Shown one piece after another: positions 48,365-60,627 of a stretch of DNA of 64,000 bases (its first letter is position 1; the number at the start of each line of letters is the position of its first letter). The stretch is from Ascidia mentula (taxonomy: Eukaryota; Chordata; Ascidiacea; Phlebobranchia; Ascidiidae): the NCBI GenBank assembly GCA_947561715.1, contig OX387197.1, positions 17,406,266-17,470,265 on the forward strand, given 5' to 3'. The notes under the pieces were generated by a model. That model did no database searches. It saw only the letters and a list, made by a program, of their open reading frames with translations, and was not told where the DNA came from. The translations under genes were made by a program, and so were the position numbers.

Positions 48365-49940
48365 GCCCCAAGCCCACTTAACAATGGGAGACATAGGCTG
48401 GACTCTGTTTTTTTCGCGACCCACTTAACAATGGGCGAGATAGGGCCGAAGTAAAGACTGGGTGGGATAGGCTGGACTCTGTTTTTTTCGAGCCCCAAGC
48501 CCACTTAACAATGGGAGACATAGGCTGGACTCTGTTTTTTTCGCGACCCACTTAACAATGGGCGAGATAGGGCCGAAATTAAGACTGGGTGGGATAGGCA
48601 AGACTCTGTTTTTTTCGAGCCCCAAGCCCACTTAACAATGGGAGACATAGGCTGGACTCTGTTTTTTTCGCGACCCACTTAACAATGGGCGAGATAGGGC
48701 CGAAGTAAAGACTGGGTGGGATAGGCTGGACTCTGTTTTTTTCGAGCCCCAAGCCCACTTAACAATGGGAGACATAGGCTGGACTCTGTTTTTTTCGCGA
48801 CCCACTTAACAATGGGCGAGATAGGGCCGAAGTTAAGACTGGGTGGGATAGGCTGGACTCTGTTTTTTTCCAGCCCCAAGCCCACTTAACAATGGGAGAT
48901 ATAGGCTGGACTCTGTTTTTTTCGCGACCCACTTAACAATGGGCGAGATAGGGCCGAAGTTAAGACTGGGTGGGATAGGCTGGACTCTGTTTTTTTCGAG
49001 CCCCAAGCCCACTTAACAATGGGAGACATAGGCTGGACTCTGTTTTTTTCGCGACCCACTTAACAATGGGCGAGATAGGGCCGAAGTTAAGACTGGGTGG
49101 GATAGGCTGGACTCTGTTTTTTTCGAGCCCCAAGCCCACTTAACAATGCGAGACATAGGATGGACCTTGTTTTTTTCGCGACCCACTTAACAATGGGCGA
49201 GATAGGGCCGAAGTTAAGACTGGGTGGGATAGGCTGGACTCTGTTTTTTTCGAGCCCCAAGCCCACTTAACAATGGGAGACATAGGCTGGACTCTGTTTT
49301 TTTCGCGACCCACTTAACAATGGGCGAGATAGGGCCGAAGTTAAGACTGGGTGGGATAGGCTGGACTCTGTTTTTTTCGAGCCCCAAGCCCACTTAACAA
49401 TGGGCGACATAAGCTGGTCTCTGTTTTTTTTCGCGACCCACTTAACAATGGGCGAGATAGGGCCGAAGTTAAGACTGGGTGGGATAGGCTGGACTCTGTT
49501 TTTTTCGAGCCCCAAGCCCACTTAACAAGGCGAGACATAGGATGGACTCTGTTTTTCTCGAGCCCCAAGCCCACTTAACAATGGGAGACATAGGCTGGAC
49601 TCTGTTTTTTTCGAGACCCACTTAACAATGGGCGAGATAGGGCCGAAGTTAAGACTGGGTGGGATAGGCTGGACTCTGTTTTTTTCGAGCCCCAAGCCCA
49701 CTTAACAATGGGAGATATAGGCTGGACTCTGTTTTTTTCGCGACCCACTTAACAATGGGCGAGATAGGGCCGAAGTTAAGACTGGGTGGGATAGGCTGGA
49801 CTCTGTTTTTTTCGAGCCCCAAGCCCACTTAACAATGGGAGACATAGGCTGGACTCTGTTTTTTTCGCGACCCACTTAACAATGGGCGAGATAGGGCCGA
49901 AGTAAAGACTGGGTGGGATAGGCTGGACTCTGTTTTTTTC
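48365..49940 (+). repeat. A-B block before the 1144-bp HOR
   Basis: Regular dimers with GAAATTAAG-GGCAAG, CAGCCCC/GGAGATAT, AATGCGAG, T8 and AACAAGGCG variants in the order already seen at 45.7-46.7 kb. No new unit type. Confidence 0.8.
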
Positions 49941-51084
49941 GAGCCCCAAGCCCACTTAACAATGGGAGACATAGGCTGGACTCTGTTTTTTTCGCAACCC
50001 ACTTAACAATGGGCGAGATAGGGCCGAAGTTAAGACTGGGTGGGATAGGCTGGACACTGTTTTTTTCGCGACCCACTTAACAATGGGCGAGATAGGGCCG
50101 AAGTTAAGACTGGGTGGGATAGGCTGGACTCTGTTTTTTTCAAGCCCCAAGCCCACTTAACAATGGGAGACATAGGCTGGACTCTGTTTTTTTCGCGACC
50201 CACTTAACAATGGGCGAGATAGGGCCGAAGTAAAGACTGGGTGGGATAGGCTGGACTCTGTTTTTTTCGAGCCCCAAGCCCACTTAACAATGGGAGACAT
50301 AGGCTGGACTCTGTTTTTTTCGAGACCCACTTAACAATGGGCGAGATAGGGTCGAAGTTAAGACTGGGTGGGATAGGCTGGACTCTGTTTTTTTCGAGCC
50401 CCAAGCCCACTTAACAATGGGAGACATAGGCTGGACTCTGTTTTTTTCGCAACCCACTTAACAATGGGCGAGATAGGGCCGAAGTTAAGACTGGGTGGGA
50501 TAGGCTGGACACTGTTTTTTTCGCGACCCACTTAACAATGGGCGAGATAGGGCCGAAGTTAAGACTGGGTGGGATAGGCTGGACTCTGTTTTTTTCAAGC
50601 CCCAAGCCCACTTAACAATGGGAGACATAGGCTGGACTCTGTTTTTTTTCGAGCCCCAAGCCCACTTAACAATGGGAGACATAGGCTGGACTCTCTTTTT
50701 TTCGCGACGAACTCAACAATGGGCGAGATAGGGCCGAAGTTTAGACTGGGTGGGATAGGCTGGACTCTGTTTTTTTCGAGCCCCAAGCCCACTTAACAAG
50801 GCGAGACATAGGATGGACCTTGTTTTTTTCGAGCCCCAAACCCACTTAACAATGGGCGACATAAGCTGGTCTCTGTGTTTTTTCGCGACCCACTTAACAA
50901 TGGGCGAGAGAGGGCCGAAGTTAAGACTGGGTGGGATAGGCTGGACTCTGTTTTTTTCGAGCCCCAAGCCCACTTAACAATGGGAGACATAGGCTGGACT
51001 CTGTTTTTTCGAGACCCACTTAACAATGGGCGAGATAGGGTCGAAGTTAAGACTGGGTGGGATAGGCTGGACTCTGTTTTTTTC
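49941..51084 (+). repeat. 1144-bp HOR, copy 1, fully parsed
   Basis: Eighteen monomers, nine A and nine B: B A A B A B A B A A B B A B B A B A. The sum is 1143, plus two single-base extensions (T8 and GTGTTTTTTC) minus one T6, giving 1144. It contains a 455-bp step (49,941 to 50,396) and one marker cassette. Confidence 0.9.
50704..50958 (+). repeat. Marker cassette 6
   Basis: The second B has GAGCCCCAAACCC (A at 50,840), shared only with cassette 7. It lies in 1144-bp HOR copy 1. Confidence 0.9.
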
Positions 51085-52100
51085 GAGCCCCAAGCCCACT
51101 TAACAATGGGAGACATAGGCTGGACTCTGTTTTTTTCGCAACCCACTTAACAATGGGCGAGATAGGGCCGAAGTTAAGACTGGGTGGGATAGGCTGGACA
51201 CTGTTTTTTTCGCGACCCACTTAACAATGGGCGAGATAGGGCCGAAGTTAAGACTGGGTGGGATAGGCTGGACTCTGTTTTTTTCAAGCCCCAAGCCCAC
51301 TTAACAATGGGAGACATAGGCTGGACTCTGTTTTTTTCGCGACCCACTTAACAATGGGCGAGATAGGGCCGAAGTAAAGACTGGGTGGGATAGGCTGGAC
51401 TCTGTTTTTTTCGAGCCCCAAGCCCACTTAACAATGGGAGACATAGGCTGGACTCTGTTTTTTTCGAGACCCACTTAACAATGGGCGAGATAGGGTCGAA
51501 GTTAAGACTGGGTGGGATAGGCTGGACTCTGTTTTTTTCGAGCCCCAAGCCCACTTAACAATGGGAGACATAGGCTGGACTCTGTTTTTTTCGCAACCCA
51601 CTTAACAATGGGCGAGATAGGGCCGAAGTTAAGACTGGGTGGGATAGGCTGGACACTGTTTTTTTCGCGACCCACTTAACAATGGGCGAGATAGGGCCGA
51701 AGTTAAGACTGGGTGGGATAGGCTGGACTCTGTTTTTTTCAAGCCCCAAGCCCACTTAACAATGGGAGACATAGGCTGGACTCTGTTTTTTTTCGAGCCC
51801 CAAGCCCACTTAACAATGGGAGACATAGGCTGGACTCTCTTTTTTTCGCGACGAACTCAACAATGGGCGAGATAGGGCCGAAGTTTAGACTGGGTGGGAT
51901 AGGCTGGACTCTGTTTTTTTCGAGCCCCAAGCCCACTTAACAAGGCGAGACATAGGATGGACCTTGTTTTTTTCGAGCCCCAAACCCACTTAACAATGGG
52001 CGACATAAGCTGGTCTCTGTGTTTTTTCGCGACCCACTTAACAATGGGCGAGAGAGGGCCGAAGTTAAGACTGGGTGGGATAGGCTGGACTCTGTTTTTT
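51085..52100 (+). repeat. 1144-bp HOR, copy 2 (truncated at its right end)
   Basis: Same order and private A in GAGCCCCAAACCC (50,840 and 51,984). It departs near 52,100, where a GGAGATAT B replaces the T6 B. Confidence 0.88.
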
Positions 52101-53659
52101 TCGAGCCCCAAGCCCACTTAACAATGGGAGATATAGGCTGGACTCTGTTTTTTTCGCGACCCACTTAACAATGGGCGAGATAGGGCCGAAGTTAAGACTG
52201 GGTGGGATAGGCTGGACTCTGTTTTTTTCGAGCCCCAAGCCCACTTAACAATCGGAGACATAGGCTGGACTCTGTTTTTCTCGCGACCCACTTAACAATG
52301 GGCGAGATAGGGCCGAAGTAAAGACTGGGTGGGATCGGCTGGACTCTGTTTTTTTCGAGCCCCAAGCCCACTTAACAATGGGAGACATAGGCTGGACTCT
52401 GTTTTTTTCGCGACCCACTTAACAATGGGCGAGATAGGGCCGAAGTAAAGACTGGGTGGGATAGGCTGGACTCTGTTTTTTTCGAGCCCCAAGCCCACTT
52501 AACAATGGGAGACATAGGCTGGACTCTGTTTTTTTCGCGACCCACTTAACAATGGGCGAGATAGGGCCGAAATTAAGACTGGGTGGGATAGGCAAGACTC
52601 TGTTTTTTTCGAGCCCCAAGCCCACTTAACAATGGGAGACATAGGCTGGACTCTGTTTTTTTCGCGACCCACTTAACAATGGGCGAGATAGGGCCGAAGT
52701 AAAGACTGGGTGGGATAGGCTGGACTCTGTTTTTTTCGAGCCCCAAGCCCACTTAACAATGGGAGACATAGGCTGGACTCTGTTTTTTTCGCGACCCACT
52801 TAACAATGGGCGAGATAGGGCCGAAGTTAAGACTGGGTGGGATAGGCTGGACTCTGTTTTTTTCCAGCCCCCAGCCCACTTAACAATGGGAGATATAGGC
52901 TGGACTCTGTTTTTTTCGCGACCCACTTAACAATGGGCGAGATAGGGCCGAAGTTAAGACTGGGTGGGATAGGCTGGACTCTGTTTTTTTCGAGCCCCAA
53001 GCCCACTTAACAATGGGAGACATAGGCTGGACTCTGTTTTTTTCGCGACCCACTTAACAATGGGCGAGATAGGGCCGAAGTTAAGACTGGGTGGGATAGG
53101 CTGGACTCTGTTTTTTTCGAGCCCCAAGCCCACTTAACAATGCGAGACATAGGATGGACCTTGTTTTTTTCGAGCCCCAAGCCCACTTAACAATGGGCGA
53201 CATAAGCTGGTCTCTGTTTTTTTTCGCGACCCACTTAACAATGGGCGAGATAGGGCCGAAGTTAAGACTGGGTGGGATAGGCTGGACTCTGTTTTTTTCG
53301 AGCCCCAAGCCCACTTAACAAGGCGAGACATAGGATGGACTCTGTTTTTCTCGAGCCCCAAGCCCACTTAACAATGGGAGACATAGGCTGGACTCTGTTT
53401 TTTTCGAGACCCACTTAACAATGGGCGAGATAGGGCCGAAGTTAAGACTGGGTGGGATAGGCTGGACTCTGTTTTTTTCGAGCCCCAAGCCCACTTAACA
53501 ATGGGAGATATAGGCTGGACTCTGTTTTTTTCGCGACCCACTTAACAATGGGCGAGATAGGGCCGAAGTTAAGACTGGGTGGGATAGGCTGGACTCTGTT
53601 TTTTTCGAGCCCCAAGCCCACTTAACAATGGGAGACATAGGCTGGACTCTGTTTTTTTC
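51339..53659 (+). repeat. 2321-bp HOR, copy 1
   Basis: Starts at a GTAAAG A, contains the 51,848 cassette, the AATCGG B and the GAAATTAAG-GGCAAG A, and restarts at 53,660. A private CAGCCCCCAG occurs near 52,864. Confidence 0.85.
51848..52102 (+). repeat. Marker cassette 7
   Basis: Carries the same AAACCC change (A at 51,984). It lies in 1144-bp HOR copy 2 and 2321-bp HOR copy 1. Confidence 0.9.
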
Positions 53660-55360
53660 GCGACCCACTTAACAATGGGCGAGATAGGGCCGAAGTAAAG
53701 ACTGGGTGGGATAGGCTGGACTCTGTTTTTTTCGAGCCCCAAGCCCACTTAACAATGGGAGACATAGGCTGGACTCTGTTTTTTTCGAGACCCACTTAAC
53801 AATGGGCGAGATAGGGTCGAAGTTAAGACTGGGTGGGATAGGCTGGACTCTGTTTTTTTCGAGCCCCAAGCCCACTTAACAATGGGAGACATAGGCTGGA
53901 CTCTGTTTTTTTCGCAACCCACTTAACAATGGGCGAGATAGGGCCGAAGTTAAGACTGGGTGGGATAGGCTGGACACTGTTTTTTTCGCGACCCACTTAA
54001 CAATGGGCGAGATAGGGCCGAAGTTAAGACTGGGTGGGATAGGCTGGACTCTGTTTTTTTCAAGCCCCAAGCCCACTTAACAATGGGAGACATAGGCTGG
54101 ACTCTGTTTTTTATCGAGCCCCAAGCCCACTTAACAATGGGAGACATAGGCTGGACTCTCTTTTTTTCGCGACGAACTCAACAATGGGCGAGATAGGGCC
54201 GAAGTTTAGACTGGGTGGGATAGGCTGGACTCTGTTTTTTTCGAGCCCCAAGCCCACTTAACAAGGCGAGACATAGGATGGACCTTGTTTTTTTCGAGCC
54301 CCAAGCCCACTTAACAATGGGCGACATAAGCTGGTCTCTGTGTTTTTTCGCGACCCACTTAACAATGGGCGAGAGAGGGCCGAAGTTAAGACTGGGTGGG
54401 ATAGGCTGGACTCTGTTTTTTTCGAGCCCCAAGCCCACTTAACAATGGGAGATATAGGCTGGACTCTGTTTTTTTCGCGACCCACTTAACAATGGGCGAG
54501 ATAGGGCCGAAGTTAAGACTGGGTGGGATAGGCTGGACTCTGTTTTTTTCGAGCCCCAAGCCCACTTAACAATCGGAGACATAGGCTGGACTCTGTTTTT
54601 CTCGCGACCCACTTAACAATGGGCGAGATAGGGCCGAAGTAAAGACTGGGTGGGATCGGCTGGACTCTGTTTTTTTCGAGCCCCAAGCCCACTTAACAAT
54701 GGGAGACATAGGCTGGACTCTGTTTTTTTCGCGACCCACTTAACAATGGGCGAGATAGGGCCGAAGTAAAGACTGGGTGGGATAGGCTGGACTCTGTTTT
54801 TTTCGAGCCCCAAGCCCACTTAACAATGGGAGACATAGGCTGGACTCTGTTTTTTTCGCGACCCACTTAACAATGGGCGAGATAGGGCCGAAATTAAGAC
54901 TGGGTGGGATAGGCAAGACTCTGTTTTTTTCGAGCCCCAAGCCCACTTAACAATGGGAGACATAGGCTGGACTCTGTTTTTTTCGCGACCCACTTAACAA
55001 TGGGCGAGATAGGGCCGAAGTAAAGACTGGGTGGGATAGGCTGGACTCTGTTTTTTTCGAGCCCCAAGCCCACTTAACAATGGGAGACATAGGCTGGACT
55101 CTGTTTTTTTCGCGACCCACTTAACAATGGGCGAGATAGGGCCGAAGTTAAGACTGGGTGGGATAGGCTGGACTCTGTTTTTTTCCAGCCCCAAGCCCAC
55201 TTAACAATGGGAGATATAGGCTGGACTCTGTTTTTTTCGCGACCCACTTAACAATGGGCGAGATAGGGCCGAAGTTAAGACTGGGTGGGATAGGCTGGAC
55301 TCTGTTTTTTTCGAGCCCCAAGCCCACTTAACAATGGGAGACATAGGCTGGACTCTGTTT
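53660..55360 (+). repeat. 2321-bp HOR, partial copy 2
   Basis: Matches copy 1 for about 1.7 kb, with a private T-tract break GTTTTTTATCG near 54,108. It has GAGCCCCAAGCCC where copy 1 has GAGCCCCAAACCC, so the AAACCC change is not ancestral to both. Confidence 0.85.
54169..54423 (+). repeat. Marker cassette 8
   Basis: Ancestral AAGCCC state in the second B; 2321 bp after cassette 7. Confidence 0.9.
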
Positions 55361-55439
55361 TTTTCGCTACCCACTTAACAATGGGCGAGATAGGGCCGAA
55401 GTAAAGACTGGGTGGGATCGGCTGGACTCTGTTTTTTTC
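55361..55439 (+). repeat. Junction monomer with GCTACCC leader
   Basis: A with leader GCTACCC, GTAAAG and GGATCGG, joining the 2321-bp and 2160-bp repeats. The same unit occurs near 31,411, 42,524 and 60,755. Confidence 0.75.
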
Positions 55440-56755
55440 GAGCCCCAAGCCCACTTAACAATGGGAGACATAGGCTGGACTCTGTTTTTTTCGCGACCCA
55501 CTTAACAATGGGCGAGATAGGGCCGAAGTAAAGACTGGGTGGGATAGGCTGGACTCTGTTTTTTTCGAGCCCCAAGCCACTTAACAATGGGAGACATAGG
55601 CTGGACTCTGTTTTTTTCGCGACCCACTTAACAATGGGCGAGATAGGGCCGAAGTTAAGACTGGGTGGGATAGGCTGGACTCTGTTTTTTTCCAGCCCCA
55701 AGCCCACTTAACAATGGGAGATATAGGCTGGACTCTGTTTTTTTCGCGACCCACTTAACAATGGGCGAGATAGGGCCGAAGTTAAGACTGGGTGGGATAG
55801 GCTGGACTCTGTTTTTTTCCAGCCCCAAGCCCACTTAACAATGGGAGACATAGGCTGGACTCTGTTTTTTTCGCGACCCACTTAACAATGGGCGAGATAG
55901 GGCCGAAGTTAAGACTGGGTGGGATAGGCTGGACTCTGTTTTTTTCGAGCCCCAAGCCCACTTAACAATGGGAGACATAGGCTGGACTCTGTTTTTTTCG
56001 CGACCCACTTAACAATGGGCGATATAGGGCCGAAGTTAAGACTGGGTGGGATAGGCTGGACTCTGTTTTTTTCGAGCCCCAAGCCCACTTAACAATGCGA
56101 GACATAGGATGGACCTTGTTTTTTTCGAGCCCCAAGCCCACGTAACAATGGGCGAGACATAGGCTGGACTCTGTTTTTTTCGAGACCCACTTAACAATGG
56201 GCGAGATAGGGCCGAAGTTAAGACTGGGTGGGATAGGCTGGACTCTGTTTTTTTCGAGCCCCAAGCCCACTTAACAATGGGAGACATAGGCTGGACTCTG
56301 TTTTTTTCGCAACCAACTTAACAATGGGCGAGATAGGGCCGAAGTTAAGACTGGGTGGGATAGGCTGGACTCTGTTTTTTTCGAGCCCCAAGCCCACTTA
56401 ACAATGGGAGACATACGCTGGACTCTGTTTTTTTCCCGACCCACTTAACAATGGGCGAGATAGGGCCGAAGTAAAGACTGGGTGGGATAGGCTGGACTCT
56501 GTTTTTTTCGAGCCCCAAGCCCACTTAACAATGGGAGACATAGGCTGGACTCTGTTTTTTTCGCAACCCACTTAACAATGGGCGAGATAGGGCCGAAGTT
56601 AAGACTGGGTGGGATAGGCTGGACACTGTTTTTTTCGCGACCCACTTAACAATGGGCGAGATAGGGCCGAAGTTAAGACTGGGTGGGATAGGCTGGACTC
56701 TGTTTTTTTCGAGCCCCAAGCCCACTTAACAATGGGAGACATAGGCTGGACTCTC
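55440..56755 (+). repeat. 2160-bp spaced duplication, first copy (approximate)
   Basis: Contains a B with one C lost (CCAAGCCACTTAAC near 55,572), then CAGCCCC-type B units, AATGCGAG B, a B with CCCACGTAACAATGG, and GCAACCAAC A. The shared single-base deletion recurs exactly 2160 bp later. Confidence 0.83.
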
Positions 56756-56763
56756 TTTTTTTC

Positions 56764-56837
56764 GCGACGAACTCAACAATGGGCGAGATAGGGCCGAAGT
56801 TTAGACTGGGTGGGATAGGCTGGACTCTGTTTTTTTC
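56764..56837 (+). repeat. Truncated marker cassette (first monomer only)
   Basis: The GCGACGAACTCAAC/GTTTAGAC A unit is present. The following units are ordinary (GGGAGACATAGG B, then GAAATTAAG A), not the AACAAGGCG, GTGTTTTTTC and GAGAGAGG series. A crossover just after the first cassette monomer would explain it. Confidence 0.8.
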
Positions 56838-57599
56838 GAGCCCCAAGCCCACTTAACAATGGGAGACATAGGCTGGACTCTGTTTTTTTCGCGACCCACT
56901 TAACAATGGGCGAGATAGGGCCGAAATTAAGACTGGGTGGGATAGGCAAGACTCTGTTTTTTTCGAGCCCCAAGCCCACTTAACAATGGGAGACATAGGC
57001 TGGACTCTGTTTTTTTCGCGACCCACTTAACAATGGGCGAGATAGGGCCGAAGTTAAGACTGGGTGGGATAGGCTGGACTCTGTTTTTGTCCAGCCCCAA
57101 GCCCACTTAACAATGGGAGATATAGGCTGGACTCTGTTTTTTTCGCGACCCACTTAACAATGGGCGAGATAGGGCCGAAGTTAAGACTGGGTGGGATAGG
57201 CTGGACTCTGTTTTTTTCGAGCCCCAAGCCCACTTAACAATGGGAGACATAGGCTGGACTCTGTTTTTTTCGCGACCCACTTAACAATGGGCGAGATAGG
57301 GCCGAAGTAATGACTGGGTGGGATAGGCTGGACTCTGTTTTTTTCGAGCCCCAAGCCCACTTAACAATGGGAGACATAGGCTGGACTCTGTTTTTTTCGC
57401 GACCCACTTAACAATGGGCGAGATAGGGCCGAAGTTAAGACTGGGTGGGATAGGCTGGACTCTGTTTTTTTCCAGCCCCAAGCCCACTTAACAATGGGAG
57501 ATATAGGCTGGACTCTGTTTTTTTCGCGACCCACTTAACAATGGGCGAGATAGGGCCGAAGTTAAGACTGGGTGGGATAGGCTGGACTCTGTTTTTTTC
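56838..57599 (+). repeat. A-B dimer block
   Basis: Regular dimers with GAAATTAAG-GGCAAG and GTAATGAC A units, and CAGCCCC/GGAGATAT B units. A private T-tract break GTTTTTGTCC lies near 57,087. Confidence 0.82.
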
Positions 57600-59040
57600 G
57601 AGCCCCAAGCCCACTTAACAATGGGAGACATAGGCTGGACTCTGTTTTTTTCGCGACCCACTTAACAATGGGCGAGATAGGGCCGAAGTAAAGACTGGGT
57701 GGGATAGGCTGGACTCTGTTTTTTTCGAGCCCCAAGCCACTTAACAATGGGAGACATAGGCTGGACTCTGTTTTTTTCGCGACCCACTTAACAATGGGCG
57801 AGATAGGGCCGAAGTTAAGACTGGGTGGGATAGGCTGGACTCTGTTTTTTTCCAGCCCCAAGCCCACTTAACAATGGGAGATATAGGCTGGACTCTGTTT
57901 TTTTCGCGACCCACTTAACAATGGGCGAGATAGGGCCGAAGTTAAGACTGGGTGGGATAGGCTGGACTCTGTTTTTTTCCAGCCCCAAGCCCACTTAACA
58001 ATGGGAGACATAGGCTGGACTCTGTTTTTTTCGCGACCCACTTAACAATGGGCGAGATAGGGCCGAAGTTAAGACTGGGTGGGATAGGCTGGACTCTGTT
58101 TTTTTCGAGCCCCAAGCCCACTTAACAATGGGAGACATAGGCTGGACTCTGTTTTTTTCGCGACCCACTTAACAATGGGCGAGATAGGGCCGAAGTTAAG
58201 ACTGGGTGGGATAGGCTGGACTCTGTTTTTTTCGAGCCCCAAGCCCACTTAACAATGCGAGACATAGGATGGACCTTGTTTTTTTCGAGCCCCAAGCCCA
58301 CGTAACAATGGGAGACATAGGCTGGACTCTGTTTTTTTCGAGACCCACTTAACAATGGGCGAGATAGGGCCGAAGTAAAGACTGGGTGGGATAGGCTGGA
58401 CTCTGTTTTTTTCGAGCCCCAAGCCCACTTAACAATGGGAGACATAGGCTGGACTCTGTTTTTTTCGCAACCAACTTAACAATGGGCGAGATAGGGCCGA
58501 AGTTAAGACTGGGTGGGATAGGCTGGACTCTGTTTTTTTCGAGCCCCAAGCCCACTTAACAATGGGAGATATAGGCTGGACTCTGTTTTTTTCGCGACCC
58601 ACTTAACAATGGGCGAGATAGGGCCGAAGTTAAGACTGGGTGGGATAGGCTGGACTCTGTTTTTTTCGAGCCCCAAGCCCACTTAACAATGGGAGACATA
58701 CGCTGGACTCTGTTTTTTTCCCGACCCACTTAACAATGGGCGAGATAGGGCCGAAGTAAAGACTGGGTGGGATAGGCTGGACTCTGTTTTTTTCGAGCCC
58801 CAAGCCCACTTAACAATGGGAGACATAGGCTGGACTCTGTTTTTTTCGCAACCCACTTAACAATGGGCGAGATAGGGCCGAAGTTAAGACTGGGTGGGAT
58901 AGGCTGGACTCTGTTTTTTTCGCGACCCACTTAACAATGGGCGAGATAGGGCCGAAGTTAAGACTGGGTGGGATAGGCTGGACTCTGTTTTTTTCGAGCC
59001 CCAAGCCCACTTAACAATGGGAGACATAGGCTGGACTCTC
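57600..59040 (+). repeat. 2160-bp spaced duplication, second copy (approximate)
   Basis: Repeats 55,440-56,755, including the CCAAGCCACTTAAC deletion (near 57,732). It lacks two bases relative to the first copy near 58,312 and gains one dimer near 58.6 kb, so the later match is at 2285 bp. Confidence 0.83.
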
Positions 59041-60627
59041 TTTTTTTCGCGACGAACTCAACAATGGGCGAGATAGGGCCGAAGTTTAGACTGGGTGGGA
59101 TAGGCTGGACTCTGTTTTTTTCGAGCCCCAAGCCCACTTAACAAGGCGAGACATAGGATGGACCTTGTTTTTTTCGAGCCCCAAGCCCACTTAACAATGG
59201 GCGACATAAGCTGGTCTCTGTGTTTTTTCGCGACCCACTTAACAATGGGCGAGAGAGGGCCGAAGTTAAGACTGGGTGGGATAGGCTGGACTCTGTTTTT
59301 TTCGAGCCCCAAGCCCACTTAACAATGGGAGATATAGGCTGGACTCTGTTTTTTTCGCGACCCACTTAACAATGGGCGAGATAGGGCCGAAGTTAAGACT
59401 GGGTGGGATAGGCTGGACTCTGTTTTTTTCGAGCCCCAAGCCCACTTAACAATCGGAGACATAGGCTGGACTCTGTTTTTCTCGCGACCCACTTAACAAT
59501 GGGCGAGATAGGGCCGAAGTAAAGACTGGGTGGGATCGGCTGGACTCTGTTTTTTTCGAGCCCCAAGCCCACTTAACAATGGGAGACATAGGCTGGACTC
59601 TGTTTTTTTCGCGACCCACTTAACAATGGGCGAGATAGGGCCGAAGTAAAGACTGGGTGGGATAGGCTGGACTCTGTTTTTTTCGAGCCCCAAGCCCACT
59701 TAACAATGGGAGACATAGGCTGGACTCTGTTTTTTTCGCGACCCACTTAACAATGGGCGAGATAGGGCCGAAATTAAGACTGGGTGGGATAGGCAAGACT
59801 CTGTTTTTTTCGAGCCCCAAGCCCACTTAACAATGGGAGACATAGGCTGGACTCTGTTTTTTTCGCGACCCACTTAACAATGGGCGAGATAGGGCCGAAG
59901 TAAAGACTGGGTGGGATAGGCTGGACTCTGTTTTTTTCGAGCCCCAAGCCCACTTAACAATGGGAGACATAGGCTGGACTCTGTTTTTTTCGCGACCCAC
60001 TTAACAATGGGCGAGATAGGGCCGAAGTTAAGACTGGGTGGGATAGGCTGGACTCTGTTTTTTTCCAGCCCCAAGCCCACTTAACAATGGGAGATATAGG
60101 CTGGACTCTGTTTTTTTCGCGACCCACTTAACAATGGGCGAGATAGGGCCGAAGTTAAGACTGGGTGGGATAGGCTGGACTCTGTTTTTTTCGAGCCCCA
60201 AGCCCACTTAACAATGGGAGACATAGGCTGGACTCTGTTTTTTTCGCGACCCACTTAACAATGGGCGAGATAGGGCCGAAGTAATGACTGGGTGGGATAG
60301 GCTGGACTCTGTTTTTTTCGAGCCCCAAGCCCACTTAACAATGGGAGACATAGGCTGGACTCTGTTTTTTTCGCGACCCACTTAACAATGGGCGAGATAG
60401 GGCCGAAGTTAAGACTGGGTGGGATAGGCTGGACTCTGTTTTTTTCGAGCCCCAAGCCCACTTAACAATGGGAGATATAGGCTGGACTCTGTTTTTTTCG
60501 CGACCCACTTAACAATGGGCGAGATAGGGCCGAAGTTAAGACTGGGTGGGATAGGCTGGACTCTGTTTTTTTCGAGCCCCAAGCCCACTTAACAATGGGA
60601 GACATAGGCTGGACTCTGTTTTTTTCG
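59037..60627 (+). repeat. Long-range copy of 29,820-31,410 (offset 29,217)
   Basis: Cassette, GGAGATAT B, TTTCTC B, GGATCGG A, GAAATTAAG-GGCAAG A and GTAATGAC A follow in the same order at the same spacing as near 30 kb. The AATCGG B at 59,453 distinguishes it from 30,236 (AATGGG). Confidence 0.8.
59049..59303 (+). repeat. Marker cassette 9
   Basis: Preceded by an A-A junction whose first A ends GGACTCTG rather than GGACACTG (near 58,910), unlike most cassettes. Confidence 0.9.

Noticed and set aside
50875..51150. Plus-strand ORF of 91 codons, and shorter ones at 2377-2571 and 3988-4182
   Set aside because: They cover three to five satellite monomers, contain only repeat-derived phrases, and exist by chance where T6 or T8 tracts shift the frame past a stop.
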